Shown here: piece by piece, positions 15,820-24,100 of the stretch | Position numbering within the stretch: position 1 is the stretch's first letter | Layout of the letters: each line of letters opens with the position of its first letter | From: JAYSYM01 sp964543475 | GTDB lineage: Bacteria > Bdellovibrionota > Bdellovibrionia > Bdellovibrionales > JAMPXM01 | Assembly (NCBI GenBank): GCA_964543475.1 | Contig: CAZIYJ010000006.1 | Coordinates: 62,001 to 126,000 of the forward strand | Reading direction: 5' to 3' | Length of the DNA: 64,000 bases | Translations under genes and position numbers: made by a program | The notes under the pieces: generated by a model | The model's input: only the letters and a program-made list of their open reading frames with translations | Told to the model about the DNA's origin: nothing | Database searches by the model: none

Positions 15820-16728
15820 GTGGATCAAATCGCATTAATAGTTACTGCCTTCGGTGCAGGTCTCTTGCTTCGTCTCTTAAATGTTTTTGAAGAGAGCAGT
15901 GCGCGATTCTTTAATCGCTTTGTCATTTATATTTCTCTTCCGTCCCTCATCCTTCTGAAAATACACGGGATAAGTTCGGCCTCGGGACTAGCAATTCCGA
16001 TCTCGATGGCTTGGATTCATTTTGCGTTTGCGGCAATCTTTTTTGTGGGAGTTGGTCGGCTATTGAAATGGAAAAGCACCACTGTCGGAGCTCTCGTGCT
16101 GACAGGCGGGCTAGGCAACACGTCGTTTGTTGGCTTTCCGCTCCTTGAAACTTTTTGGGGAAAAGAACATCTGCCAACGGCAATTTTGTTAGATCAACTC
16201 GGAACTTTTCTAGTGCTTTCGGTAGTCGGTGTTCCGGCTGCGGCGTACTTTGGCGGAGGGGCAAAACAAAGTCTTAGGGAGCTCGGCTTTCGAGTTTTAA
16301 AGTTTCCGCCCTTTATTGCTTTGATCATCGCGTTCCTTCTGATTCCATTGACGTATCCAAACTGGCTCAACGTCACTCTTGATCGGTTTTCAGGAACCCT
16401 TTTGCCAATCGCACTATTTTCGGTTGGTTTGCAGACTAAGTTTTCGCGCCGAGAATTGCGAGAGGCGAGTTTGCCTCTTGGAATTGGCCTCACATTTAAA
16501 CTTGGAATTGCGCCATTGCTATTTGCGATTTTGTATCTGCAAATTCTCGGTTCTCACGATGTTTCAACCAAGGTGACCGTTTATTTAAGTGCGATGGCGC
16601 CGATGATCACGGCTGGAATAGTTGCTTCGGAAAATGGACTTAATCGGCCGTTAGTTAATTTGATGCTCGGAGTAGGCATTCCGCTTTCGCTTTTGACGAC
16701 GACCGTTTGGTTTTACTTACTCCAGTAG
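15820..16728 (+). CDS. AEC (auxin efflux carrier) family transporter
   Basis: 302 residues from GTG with AAAGGA upstream. Ten hydrophobic segments in two five-helix halves, the normal AEC layout. Landmarks are FNRFVIYISLPSLILLKI in helix 2, the LTGGLGNTSFVGFPLLE segment, and PIALFSVGLQTKF. Bacterial AEC members export small organic acids (malate, malonate and similar); substrate not predictable. The last 12 bp overlap the convergent thpR gene. Confidence 0.9.
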   Translation: MDQIALIVTAFGAGLLLRLLNVFEESSARFFNRFVIYISLPSLILLKIHGISSASGLAIPISMAWIHFAFAAIFFVGVGRLLKWKSTTVGALVLTGGLGNTSFVGFPLLETFWGKEHLPTAILLDQLGTFLVLSVVGVPAAAYFGGGAKQSLRELGFRVLKFPPFIALIIAFLLIPLTYPNWLNVTLDRFSGTLLPIALFSVGLQTKFSRRELREASLPLGIGLTFKLGIAPLLFAILYLQILGSHDVSTKVTVYLSAMAPMITAGIVASENGLNRPLVNLMLGVGIPLSLLTTTVWFYLLQ

Positions 16729-17292
16729 TTGGCTCTGAAGTTGAGAGCGATGAAGCGGTTCATAGTGCGGAAAAGTTCCGCGCAATGTGCTTTCAAAGAG
16801 AACCAACTCGGTCAGTTGAAAATCAACAAACTTTTTCCTTACAAAGGGCGAAATTAAGTCAGAAATACTGCCTGCGGAGCGAAGTCGTCCGAGAGTTATG
16901 TGCGGACTGTATTCGCGATCTTCGGGCACAAAACCGTAGGGTTGTGTCGCTTGCTCAACCGAACTTTGTAAATTTAGAAGTTCTTGCGTACGTGCGACAT
17001 TTGCATAGATAACGCGAGCACGACGTTCTTCGGGAAATCCTCCCACTCCCGATGCTCTGACTTCGAAACTTCTGTAGTTGTTTGCGACTTGGTCAAGCGC
17101 CTCAGTAATTTTTGGGATTAATGCGTCCTCGGAGTTTCCGAGGAACTGAAGAGTGATGTGCCAGTTCTCTTCGGGCGACCATCGAATATTGTAGTCACCT
17201 GTTTGCGCCATCTGTTTGAGTTTGACGTAAACTTGTTTCAGATCAGCTTGAAGGGTGGGACTAATTTGTACACCGATAAAGAGTCGCTTCAT
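16717..17292 (-). CDS. thpR: RNA 2',3'-cyclic phosphodiesterase
   Basis: 191 residues, standard size for the LigT/ThpR 2H phosphoesterase family. Both catalytic HxTx motifs are present: WHITLQFLG (about residue 45) and SPHITLGRLR (about residue 130). The N-terminus KRLFIGVQISP is also typical. The enzyme opens 2',3'-cyclic phosphates on RNA ends and can act as a 2'-5' RNA ligase in vitro. ATG at 17292, 3' end overlapping the convergent AEC transporter gene by 12 bp. Confidence 0.93.
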   Translation of the reverse strand: MKRLFIGVQISPTLQADLKQVYVKLKQMAQTGDYNIRWSPEENWHITLQFLGNSEDALIPKITEALDQVANNYRSFEVRASGVGGFPEERRARVIYANVARTQELLNLQSSVEQATQPYGFVPEDREYSPHITLGRLRSAGSISDLISPFVRKKFVDFQLTELVLFESTLRGTFPHYEPLHRSQLQSQLLE

Positions 17293-17402
17293 GTTCTTAG
17301 TCTTTCTTAGAAGGCGCGTATCTGTCTATATTTCTAAACAATGTTCTACTTCCTTAACAAGACGTTCATCACCTTTAATGAATCTACAACTGGGGGTAAT
17401 GG

Positions 17403-17624
17403 TTGGATAAGAATTCGTCTCTGCTTCGACTAAGAAAGCAGTATATTGCGGCGATGACTCGAGAGATGAAATGCCCTCTTGAGAAAATCATCACTCTCGT
17501 TTCTGGATCAGAAACGGCCGTCGCGGCTCGGTCCGGAGAGATCAAAGATGCTGCCCGATACCTCCTCTCACTAGTCGATGAACTCTCGTCGTTGGCGGGG
17601 CCCTTGAACAAAACGAAGCCTTAA
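17403..17624 (+). CDS. Tiny stand-alone HisKA-like dimerisation protein, His replaced by Arg
   Basis: 73 residues from TTG (GGGGGTAATGG just upstream). It reads like an isolated histidine-kinase dimerisation (DHp) helical hairpin: helix 1 RKQYIAAMTREMKCPLEKII corresponds to the kinase motif (F-L-A-x-M-S-H-E-L-R-T-P-L-x-x-I-L), and helix 2 EIKDAARYLLSLVDELSSLAG to the second DHp helix. The phospho-accepting His position is Arg20, so phosphotransfer is not expected. It could be a dimerisation modulator of another kinase, or a decayed fragment. Antisense open frames over the same bases are poorer candidates. No neighbouring kinase gene within 20 kb. Confidence 0.55.
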   Translation: MDKNSSLLRLRKQYIAAMTREMKCPLEKIITLVSGSETAVAARSGEIKDAARYLLSLVDELSSLAGPLNKTKP

Positions 17625-17733
17625 AACGTCACTTGTTTACCTAGAATTGACAGTCATTTCAGTTGATTAGCCCCTTAATTTCTTGCGGGCCTGGTATAGC
17701 ATTCGCATATTGCTCCGACCGTAGGAGTATTCG

Positions 17734-18198
17734 ATGAAAAACTCAGTTTTGGCAGTATTGATGTTGATGATGGTTTTGGGATTCTCAATTAACGCTTTTA
17801 CAGCGGTTTCTGACGAAGCTGTGAATGCTCGATTAACCAAATTAATCACTTCAAATTATCCGGCAGGACTTCTACTTAACGGAGCCACTGATTCTGGCAA
17901 AGGCTGCGAAATCGGTATCGGTGCAGGACCAACAGGGATCGTCGACATCATGGTGAGTAAGCGCACGATGTTGGGAACAGAACATTTCGTATTCGGAACC
18001 AACCGCGGACGCACGATTACTCGCGCTTCTGAAAACGGTAACCAGCTGATGTTTGAATTAATTAACTCTGTCGGCAACCGCGAATTCTGGGCGATCGGTT
18101 TATCAGCTAAGAAAAGCATTCGATCGATTGAAGTTTCAGAAGAAGTATCGGGCTTCTTCGGCACAAAGATAAAATCAATGGTGAAATGTTCGGTTTAA
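17734..18198 (+). CDS. Exported protein of unknown function
   Basis: 154 residues. A signal peptide (MKNSVLAVLMLMMVLGFSINAFT) is followed by a small, Ser/Gly-containing mixed alpha/beta domain with two cysteines (GKGCEIGIGAG and the C-terminal MVKCSV) that could form a disulfide. ATG has TAGGAG upstream. Tail-to-tail with the AmpG-like gene, overlapping by 4 bp. I do not recognise a family. Confidence 0.75.
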   Translation: MKNSVLAVLMLMMVLGFSINAFTAVSDEAVNARLTKLITSNYPAGLLLNGATDSGKGCEIGIGAGPTGIVDIMVSKRTMLGTEHFVFGTNRGRTITRASENGNQLMFELINSVGNREFWAIGLSAKKSIRSIEVSEEVSGFFGTKIKSMVKCSV

Positions 18199-19472
18199 GT
18201 TTTTGCTTCGTTCGGAGGTATCTTCGCATTCCACGGAGCTACCTTAAGTAATAAAAGCATTCCTGGAATTGCTGCGAATGTGCAGAAGTAAAATAAGAAT
18301 TCCCATCCGTAATTTTCGGCGATGTAGCCAGTAGGCGCGCCAAAATAATTTCTTGGTAAACTCATAATACTTGTCAGCAACGCAAACTGAGTTGCTGTGA
18401 ATTTTCGATTTGTCATGCTGGCCATGTAGGCCGAATAAGCTGCCGTACCCATTCCGCCAGTTATATTTTCGAATGAGACAATCGCTCCAAGAGCGATCAG
18501 ATTGTGCGGAAAGTAAAGAAGTGCGACGAAGCAAGCTGTTGATGCTGCTTGAAAGAATCCGAAAATCCAGAGGGCTTTGTTGATTCCTATTTTTAGAATT
18601 GCAAGGCCACCTAAGAAAGCACCTGCAAGTGAGGCCCAGATTCCGAAGCCTTTTACTACTCCTGCGATTTCTAAGTTAGAGAATCCGCCGGCCTTACCGT
18701 AATAAGTCATTGTCATAACTGACGCCATTTGATCGCCGGCTTTATAAAAGAGAATGAATAGTAAAATGATTAAGCCATCGCCGAAAGTTGTGCGAGTGAA
18801 AAACTCGACGAACGGGGAAACAACGGCTTCAGATAATTTTTGCGGAGTGCGAGTAACTTTTGGTTCAGGTGCAAAGAAGGTGACCGCCATGCAAGCGAGC
18901 ATGACAACTGCCATGATCTGATAAACTTGGGCCCATGGCATAAAGTCGGCAAGGCCGAGTGCGACTCCGCCAGAAACAAGCATCGCGATTCGGTAGCCAT
19001 TAATGTAAACCGCAGTTGCAAAACCAAGCTCGAGATCAGAAGCAATTTCTCTTCGATAAGCATCGACAACAATGTCTTGAGTCGCTGAAAAGAATGCGAT
19101 GGCAACGGCCATTGCGGCAATCGCAGCTTTGTTTGATGATGGATCAAAAATTCCGATCGTCATGAGCACTGCAACCAACAAAGCTTGCATGATCAAAATC
19201 CAACCGCGTCTGCGACCGAAGAATGGAATCGAATAGCGATCTAGAATTGGCGCCCAAAGAAATTTTAGAGAGTAAGGAGTGCCCACCATCGCAAACAGTC
19301 CGATGGTTGTGAGATCAACGCCTGCATCGGTCATCCATTTCAGAAGTGTTTGGCCGGTGAGTGCGAGTGGAATTCCCGAGGAGAATCCGAGAACTAAGAT
19401 GACGATCATTCTCCAGCTTGCAATTGCTTTCAAGACCGAAGGGTTTCGCTGTTGATCAAGTTGTTGTGTCAT
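18195..19472 (-). CDS. ampG: AmpG-like MFS muropeptide permease
   Basis: 425 residues, 12 predicted transmembrane helices. The N-terminal pattern LGFSSGIPLALTGQTLLKWM, the loop GTPYSLKFLWAPILDRY, the basic RRRGWI and SATQDIVVDAYRRE are hallmarks of AmpG-type muropeptide importers, which bring anhydromuropeptides from the periplasm into the cytoplasm. In a predator this could recycle own or prey peptidoglycan (inference). Related bacterial MFS permeases share some of these motifs, so substrate is not certain. Its promoter region lies between 19473 and the repeat fragment at 19562. Confidence 0.82.
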   Translation of the reverse strand: MTQQLDQQRNPSVLKAIASWRMIVILVLGFSSGIPLALTGQTLLKWMTDAGVDLTTIGLFAMVGTPYSLKFLWAPILDRYSIPFFGRRRGWILIMQALLVAVLMTIGIFDPSSNKAAIAAMAVAIAFFSATQDIVVDAYRREIASDLELGFATAVYINGYRIAMLVSGGVALGLADFMPWAQVYQIMAVVMLACMAVTFFAPEPKVTRTPQKLSEAVVSPFVEFFTRTTFGDGLIILLFILFYKAGDQMASVMTMTYYGKAGGFSNLEIAGVVKGFGIWASLAGAFLGGLAILKIGINKALWIFGFFQAASTACFVALLYFPHNLIALGAIVSFENITGGMGTAAYSAYMASMTNRKFTATQFALLTSIMSLPRNYFGAPTGYIAENYGWEFLFYFCTFAAIPGMLLLLKVAPWNAKIPPNEAKT

Positions 19473-19561
19473 AGATTAAGCATTACCGGCGAATGTCGAG
19501 GCGGCAATCATGGGTGTATCAGAGTTGGCCAATGGTCTAGGATGAGACGCGGGAGTGAGAA

Positions 19562-19598
19562 TTTTATGCGGCGCGGGCCAAAAAGGAAGATGGCACCT
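19562..19598 (-). repeat. Internally deleted copy of the 103-bp dispersed repeat (inverted)
   Basis: Minus-strand copy holding only the two ends of the element: TTTTATGCGGCGCGGGCC joined to AAAAAGGAAGATGGCACCT. The central hairpin portion found in the copies at 20940 and 34883 is missing. It sits 19 bp upstream of a GCCGATAA box and forms an inverted pair with the full copy at 20940-21042, bracketing the propeller gene. Confidence 0.8.
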
Positions 19599-19599
19599 G

Positions 19600-19625
19600 T
19601 AAGAAAAGGGGAAGGGGGCCGATAA
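19600..19625 (+). promoter_or_regulatory. FliA-type promoter for the beta-propeller gene
   Basis: GCCGATAA (19618-19625) is a perfect sigma-28 -10 box. The -35 is weaker, TAAG at 19600-19603 with a 14-base spacer. A start near 19632 would leave a leader of only about 5 nt before ATG 19637, so the AAGG at 19629-19632 may not be in the transcript. Confidence 0.6.
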
Positions 19626-19636
19626 GATAAGGTCTT

Positions 19637-20941
19637 ATGAAGAACTATTTATCGTTAATTTTACTACTGGCGATGTTTGTGCCTCGCGCGGCGATTGCGG
19701 CGTGTAGTTCTCCTGCAGGAGTGGCTGGGCAGTTTCAGTATTTTACTAATGAGTTGAATTTTTGCGATGGAACCGATTGGAAACCAACTTCGGCTTCTGA
19801 TAGCGGGAACGCATGTACAGATCCGGGAAAAGTTAATTACGTTGCTAACCAGTTGCAGTTTTGCAAAGGCTCATCGAACACTTGGATTAATCTTGCTTCG
19901 TCCGACTCGGGAATTGCTTGTACGACTCCGGGTGCATTTCGTTATCGACTTGTCGGCGCTCGCAAGTACGGCGAATGGTGCGGAACTGGTAACTGGAGAA
20001 TTGCTGCATCGACGGTGAGTCCGTATTTAGCGGTTGCACATACGAGTTCACCATACGTAACGATCTATAATACTTCGGATTGGTCAAAGGTTGCTGATCC
20101 GGCTAGCGTACCTGCCGGGACTGCTAGGGCCGTAGCTTTTAGTGCGGATGGATCAAAAATGGCAGTCGCCCACTACACTTCCCCTAGGGTTACTATTTAC
20201 AACACAAGTGACTGGTCAAAGATTGCTGATCCAGCAACGGTACCCACTGGTAATGCTGAAGGTCTCGCATTTAGTCCTGATGGAACCAAACTTGCCGTGG
20301 CACACGCGACTTCGCCATATGTGACGATCTATAATACGAGTAACTGGACCAAAATTGCTGATCCGGCGACTTTGCCAGCTGGTAATGGTGAGGGAGTTGC
20401 CTTTAGCCCTGATAGTTCAAAGCTTGCTGTTGCCCATGCTACTTCTCCGTACATAACGATTTACAATACAAGTGATTGGTCAAAAGTTGCTGATCCGGCG
20501 ACTCTGCCTACGGGCACTGGAAATGGAGCTGGATTTAGTCCGGATGGATCAAAGTTAGCGGTGGCCCATGGTACATCACCCTATTTGACAATTTATAACA
20601 CGAGTGACTGGTCGAAAATTGCAGACCCGGCGACAATACCTTCCGCCAATGCAAACAATGCCTCGTTTAGCCCTGACGGATCAAAGCTAGCGGTCGCATT
20701 CGCCTCATCACCCTATGTGATCATCTACAATACGAGTGATTGGTCGAAAATCGCTGACCCAGGTACTCTGCCTACTGGCACAGGTAGCGGAGTTTCATTT
20801 ACTGCAGACAATTCAAAATTGGCTGTGTCACACATCACTTCACCTTATGTGACCATTTACAATACCAGTGACTGGTCCAAACTTGCGAATCCTGGAACAA
20901 TACCTAGCGGCTTTTCATACGGAACCTCCTTCAGCCCCTAA
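19637..20941 (+). CDS. Exported seven-bladed beta-propeller protein with Cys-Trp mini-domains
   Basis: 434 residues. Signal peptide (1-22), then three 35-40 residue mini-domains of the form C-x-PG...(F/L)xFC-x-G-x-x-W (residues about 23-130). A C-terminal propeller (about 131-434) is built of seven near-identical blades of about 42 residues with the core TSPYVTIYNTSDWSKIADP and FSPDGSKLAVAH. The N-terminal blade starts at YLAVAH and the protein ends YGTSFSP, which would complete that blade by the usual strand closure, so the gene is probably complete despite ending abruptly. The stop codon's last base is the first base of the 103-bp repeat. One copy of the mini-domain is also in the downstream giant fibre. 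Probable surface-exposed recognition protein, expressed with the fibre. Confidence 0.82.
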   Translation: MKNYLSLILLLAMFVPRAAIAACSSPAGVAGQFQYFTNELNFCDGTDWKPTSASDSGNACTDPGKVNYVANQLQFCKGSSNTWINLASSDSGIACTTPGAFRYRLVGARKYGEWCGTGNWRIAASTVSPYLAVAHTSSPYVTIYNTSDWSKVADPASVPAGTARAVAFSADGSKMAVAHYTSPRVTIYNTSDWSKIADPATVPTGNAEGLAFSPDGTKLAVAHATSPYVTIYNTSNWTKIADPATLPAGNGEGVAFSPDSSKLAVAHATSPYITIYNTSDWSKVADPATLPTGTGNGAGFSPDGSKLAVAHGTSPYLTIYNTSDWSKIADPATIPSANANNASFSPDGSKLAVAFASSPYVIIYNTSDWSKIADPGTLPTGTGSGVSFTADNSKLAVSHITSPYVTIYNTSDWSKLANPGTIPSGFSYGTSFSP

Positions 20942-21042
20942 GGTGCCATCTTCCTTTTTGTCGTCGCACGTGCTGTGCTAGCCCCTTCGGGCTTCGCGCA
21001 AAAATGCCGTCATGGCATTTTGGTGGCCCGCGCCGCATAAAA
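20940..21042 (+). repeat. 103-bp dispersed hairpin repeat, full copy 1
   Basis: From AAGGTGCCATCTTCC to GCGCCGCATAAAA. Nearly identical (about eight differences) to 34883-34985, same length. Contains two hairpins: AGCCC-CTTC-GGGCT, and AAAATGCC-GTCAT-GGCATTTT (21001-21021), the second terminator-like. It directly abuts the propeller gene's stop. No open reading frame or transposase inside, so it is non-autonomous. Confidence 0.85.
21001..21021 (+). terminator. Hairpin inside repeat copy 1, possible terminator of the propeller gene
   Basis: Eight-base-pair stem AAAATGCC/GGCATTTT with loop GTCAT; symmetrical A and T tracts would allow termination on either strand. It lies 60 bp after the propeller stop. 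Confidence 0.5.
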
Positions 21043-21050
21043 TGTTTCAG

Positions 21051-21091
21051 TACGATAAGGCGTCTCATTTTGAACCGTTAATTTTATCGTA
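21051..21091. promoter_or_regulatory. Inverted repeat TACGATAA ... TTATCGTA upstream of the giant fibre gene
   Basis: Perfect 8-bp inverted repeat (21051-21058 and 21084-21091) separated by 25 bases that contain a decayed GTCTCA-TTT-TGAACC core. It lies 26 bp upstream of the GCCGATAA box. Could be an operator-like site or a hairpin; nothing shows which. Confidence 0.35.
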
Positions 21092-21116
21092 AGTGATGAA
21101 CTTTAGAATGCAGCCT

Positions 21117-21124
21117 GCCGATAA
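21117..21124 (+). promoter_or_regulatory. FliA-type -10 box for the giant fibre gene
   Basis: Perfect GCCGATAA 42 bases before the ATG. No TAAA is present at the expected -35 distance (GAAC instead), so it would be a weak or assisted sigma-28 promoter. Unlike the other boxes it leaves a normal leader of about 35 nt. Confidence 0.5.
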
Positions 21125-21165
21125 GTTTAAGTCAGTTAGAACGGATACTTAACCTTCGGAACGAG

Positions 21166-24100
21166 ATGAAACCAAAATTGTTTATACAGTTTTTGTTAAC
21201 GTTAGTGGCGATTTTCGCTGCTGTTCCGTCGTTTGCTGCGACCGGTTTAACTTACCATGGTCGGATTCTTCTTCCTGGCGGAGCACCGCTAGAAGGCGCT
21301 AACGTTTTCTTTCACATTCAGGTTCGTTCGCCAGGCGTAGAGAATTGTTTGCTCTTTGACGAGCAACAAACTTTGAACATGACTGGCTCAAAAGGTTTAT
21401 TCGTTTTAACAATCGGTGACGGAACACGAGCTGCGCCAGCAGTCGACGGCGGAAACCCAATTGATCGCATCTTCGCAAACAAAGGGACGATCACTGGGGC
21501 GCCCAACTTAACTTGTAATATTGGCAACTCATATACGCCTGGCATTGCTGACGGCCGCAAACTTCAAGTTCAATTTAATGATGGAAGTGGTTGGCAAACT
21601 CTTCCGGCGCAAAACATCAACTATGTTCCGTTAGCAATCGAAGCAACTCAAATTAGCGGTTACAAAAAAGATCAGCTTCTTCGCGTAGCAGATGGCACTG
21701 TTGCGACTGAACTATCAAATGCTAACTGGACAGAGCTTTGGGATTTAATCACAGGCGCTTCTACTGTTTATCAAAAAGCTGACGGTTCGAACTTTGCTCC
21801 GACAGCGGCGGTTGATTTCAACGGACAGAAGATTATTGATCTTGCTGATCCAACTTTGGCGCAAGATGCTGCGACAAAAAATTACTCTGACACTAAAATT
21901 GGTGGCAAAGACATTGATGTAAGTACTGTGACTAACTTAGCTGGTAACGGTCAGGTTCTTGTGTGGGATCAAGCTCAGAATCGTTGGGAGACGGGTCTTC
22001 CGAACGACACAACCAAGCTTCCGCTTGCAGGTGGAACGATGACGGGCCCGATTAATTTGGGCGCTTATTCTGTTACAAATGTTGGTCACGTTGTGATTGC
22101 TGATCAGGGTACGATGTATCTTGGTAAGTTTAGTGCTGGGCAAGAAGCGGCACTTCTTTTAACTCCACTTAACAACACAACTGATCGCGGTCGCACTTGG
22201 TTTAACGTTGATACTGGCAAAATGCGCTACTGGGATGGTTTAGCTGCGCAAGATGTTGCGACGAAAGATTACGTTGATACGGCAGTCGCGGGTGCGACGG
22301 ATGCCTCTAAGCTTCCGCTGGCTGGTGGAACGATGGGTGGCAATATCGTGATGGGTGGAAACTCGATCACAGGGCTTGCTGCACCAGCGGGTGCAAATGA
22401 TGCTGTAAGAAAAGTTTATGCTGATAGCAATTTATTAGGTTTAGCACTTGCGGCACCAGGTGCCGGTGAAGTTTTAAAATCAGTTCGTTGGAATGCTGCT
22501 GGCAACGCTTGGGAATATTTCACTCCATTTACGGCGGCTGATTTGACGGCAGGGAACATTACAACTGCTCTCGGTTACACTCCAGTCAATCGCGCTGGCG
22601 ATACGATGACGGGTTTATTGCTTTTAAGTGCTGATCCATCAAATGCTGTTGGTGCAGCGACTAAACAATATGTTGATGCCGTTGCGACAGCAGCCGCAGG
22701 TGCGTATGTTCGCATCGATGGGACGACGTCGCTCACAGCTGATTGGGATTTAAACGGATTAACAGTTGGTGGTACAAGGCTCATCACAGGTCTTGATACT
22801 CCGGTTGCTGCAGATGGTGCTGCGAACAAAGCTTATGTTGATGCAAGAGAAGCAGCGGCAGTTGTTGCCGCAAATGCTTACACAGATACAGAAGTTGCAA
22901 CAGCAGTTGCAGATGGTGAAACGTATGCAGATACAGTTTCTGCTGCGGCTCAAGCTGCTGCGCAAACATATGCAGACGGAAAATTAGTAACAAAAGACTT
23001 AGCTGTTCCGGCTGCTGCGCAAGACGGTCAATCGATTCGTTGGAACGATACTACTGGCGATTGGGAGTACTTCACTGCAAGTGTCAGCACAGGAACAGTT
23101 TCGACTGTTACTTCTGCGAACACTGACATTGCAATAACGAATAATACAACGACTCCAGAATTAACTTTAAATGTTGGTACGGGTAACAACCAGATCGTGA
23201 AACTTAACGGTTCGGCTGAGCTGCCAGCAGTAAGTGGTGTTAACTTAACGGCACTTAATGCATCGAACATCGCTTCAGGCACAATTGCTGATGCTCGCTT
23301 GAGCGCAAACGTTGCTTTAACTTCATATGTTGATGCAAATATTTTAGGTCTTCCTCTTGCGGCACCAGCGGGTGGCCAAGTCGGTCAAGCGATTCGTTGG
23401 AATGCAGCCGGCACGGCTTGGGAATATTTCACAGCAGGTACTGGTAACGGATCAGTAACAACTGTGACTTCTGCTAACGCAGATATCGGAATTACAAACA
23501 ACACGACGATTCCTGAGTTAACTCTTAATGTTGGTACTGGTAACAACCAGATCGTTAAGTTAAACGGTTCGGCAGAATTACCAGCAGTGAGTGGTATTAA
23601 CTTAACAGCACTTAATGCTTCGAATATTGCTTCAGGTACTTTAGCAGATGCTCGTTTGTCAGCGAACGTAGCGATGACTTCGTATGTAGATACTGCTGAA
23701 GCTGATGCTGTGACTGCAGCCAACGCATACTCTGATGGAAAATTAGTAAGTAAAGATCTAGCGGTTCCAGCTGTTGGTCAAGATGGTCAGTCGATTCGTT
23801 GGAACAATACTTCTGGTGACTGGGAATATTTCACTGCGAGTGTGAGCACAGGAACAGTTTCAACTGTTACATCTGCTAACGGCGATGCGACGATCACTAA
23901 CAACACAACGACTCCTGAAATTACAATCAATACAGGTACTGGTAACAACCAGATCGTGAAGTTAAACGGTTCTGCAGAGTTACCTGCTGTAAGTGGTGTT
24001 AATTTAACTGCGCTTAATGCTTCGAATATCGCTTCAGGCACGATTGCTGATGCTCGCTTATCAGCGAACGTTGCTCTCACGTCTTACGTTGATGCTGGCG

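Noticed and set aside
17384..17611. 75-residue antisense frame over the orphan HisKA-like gene.
   Set aside because: The plus-strand protein has a recognisable helical pattern; the antisense frame does not.
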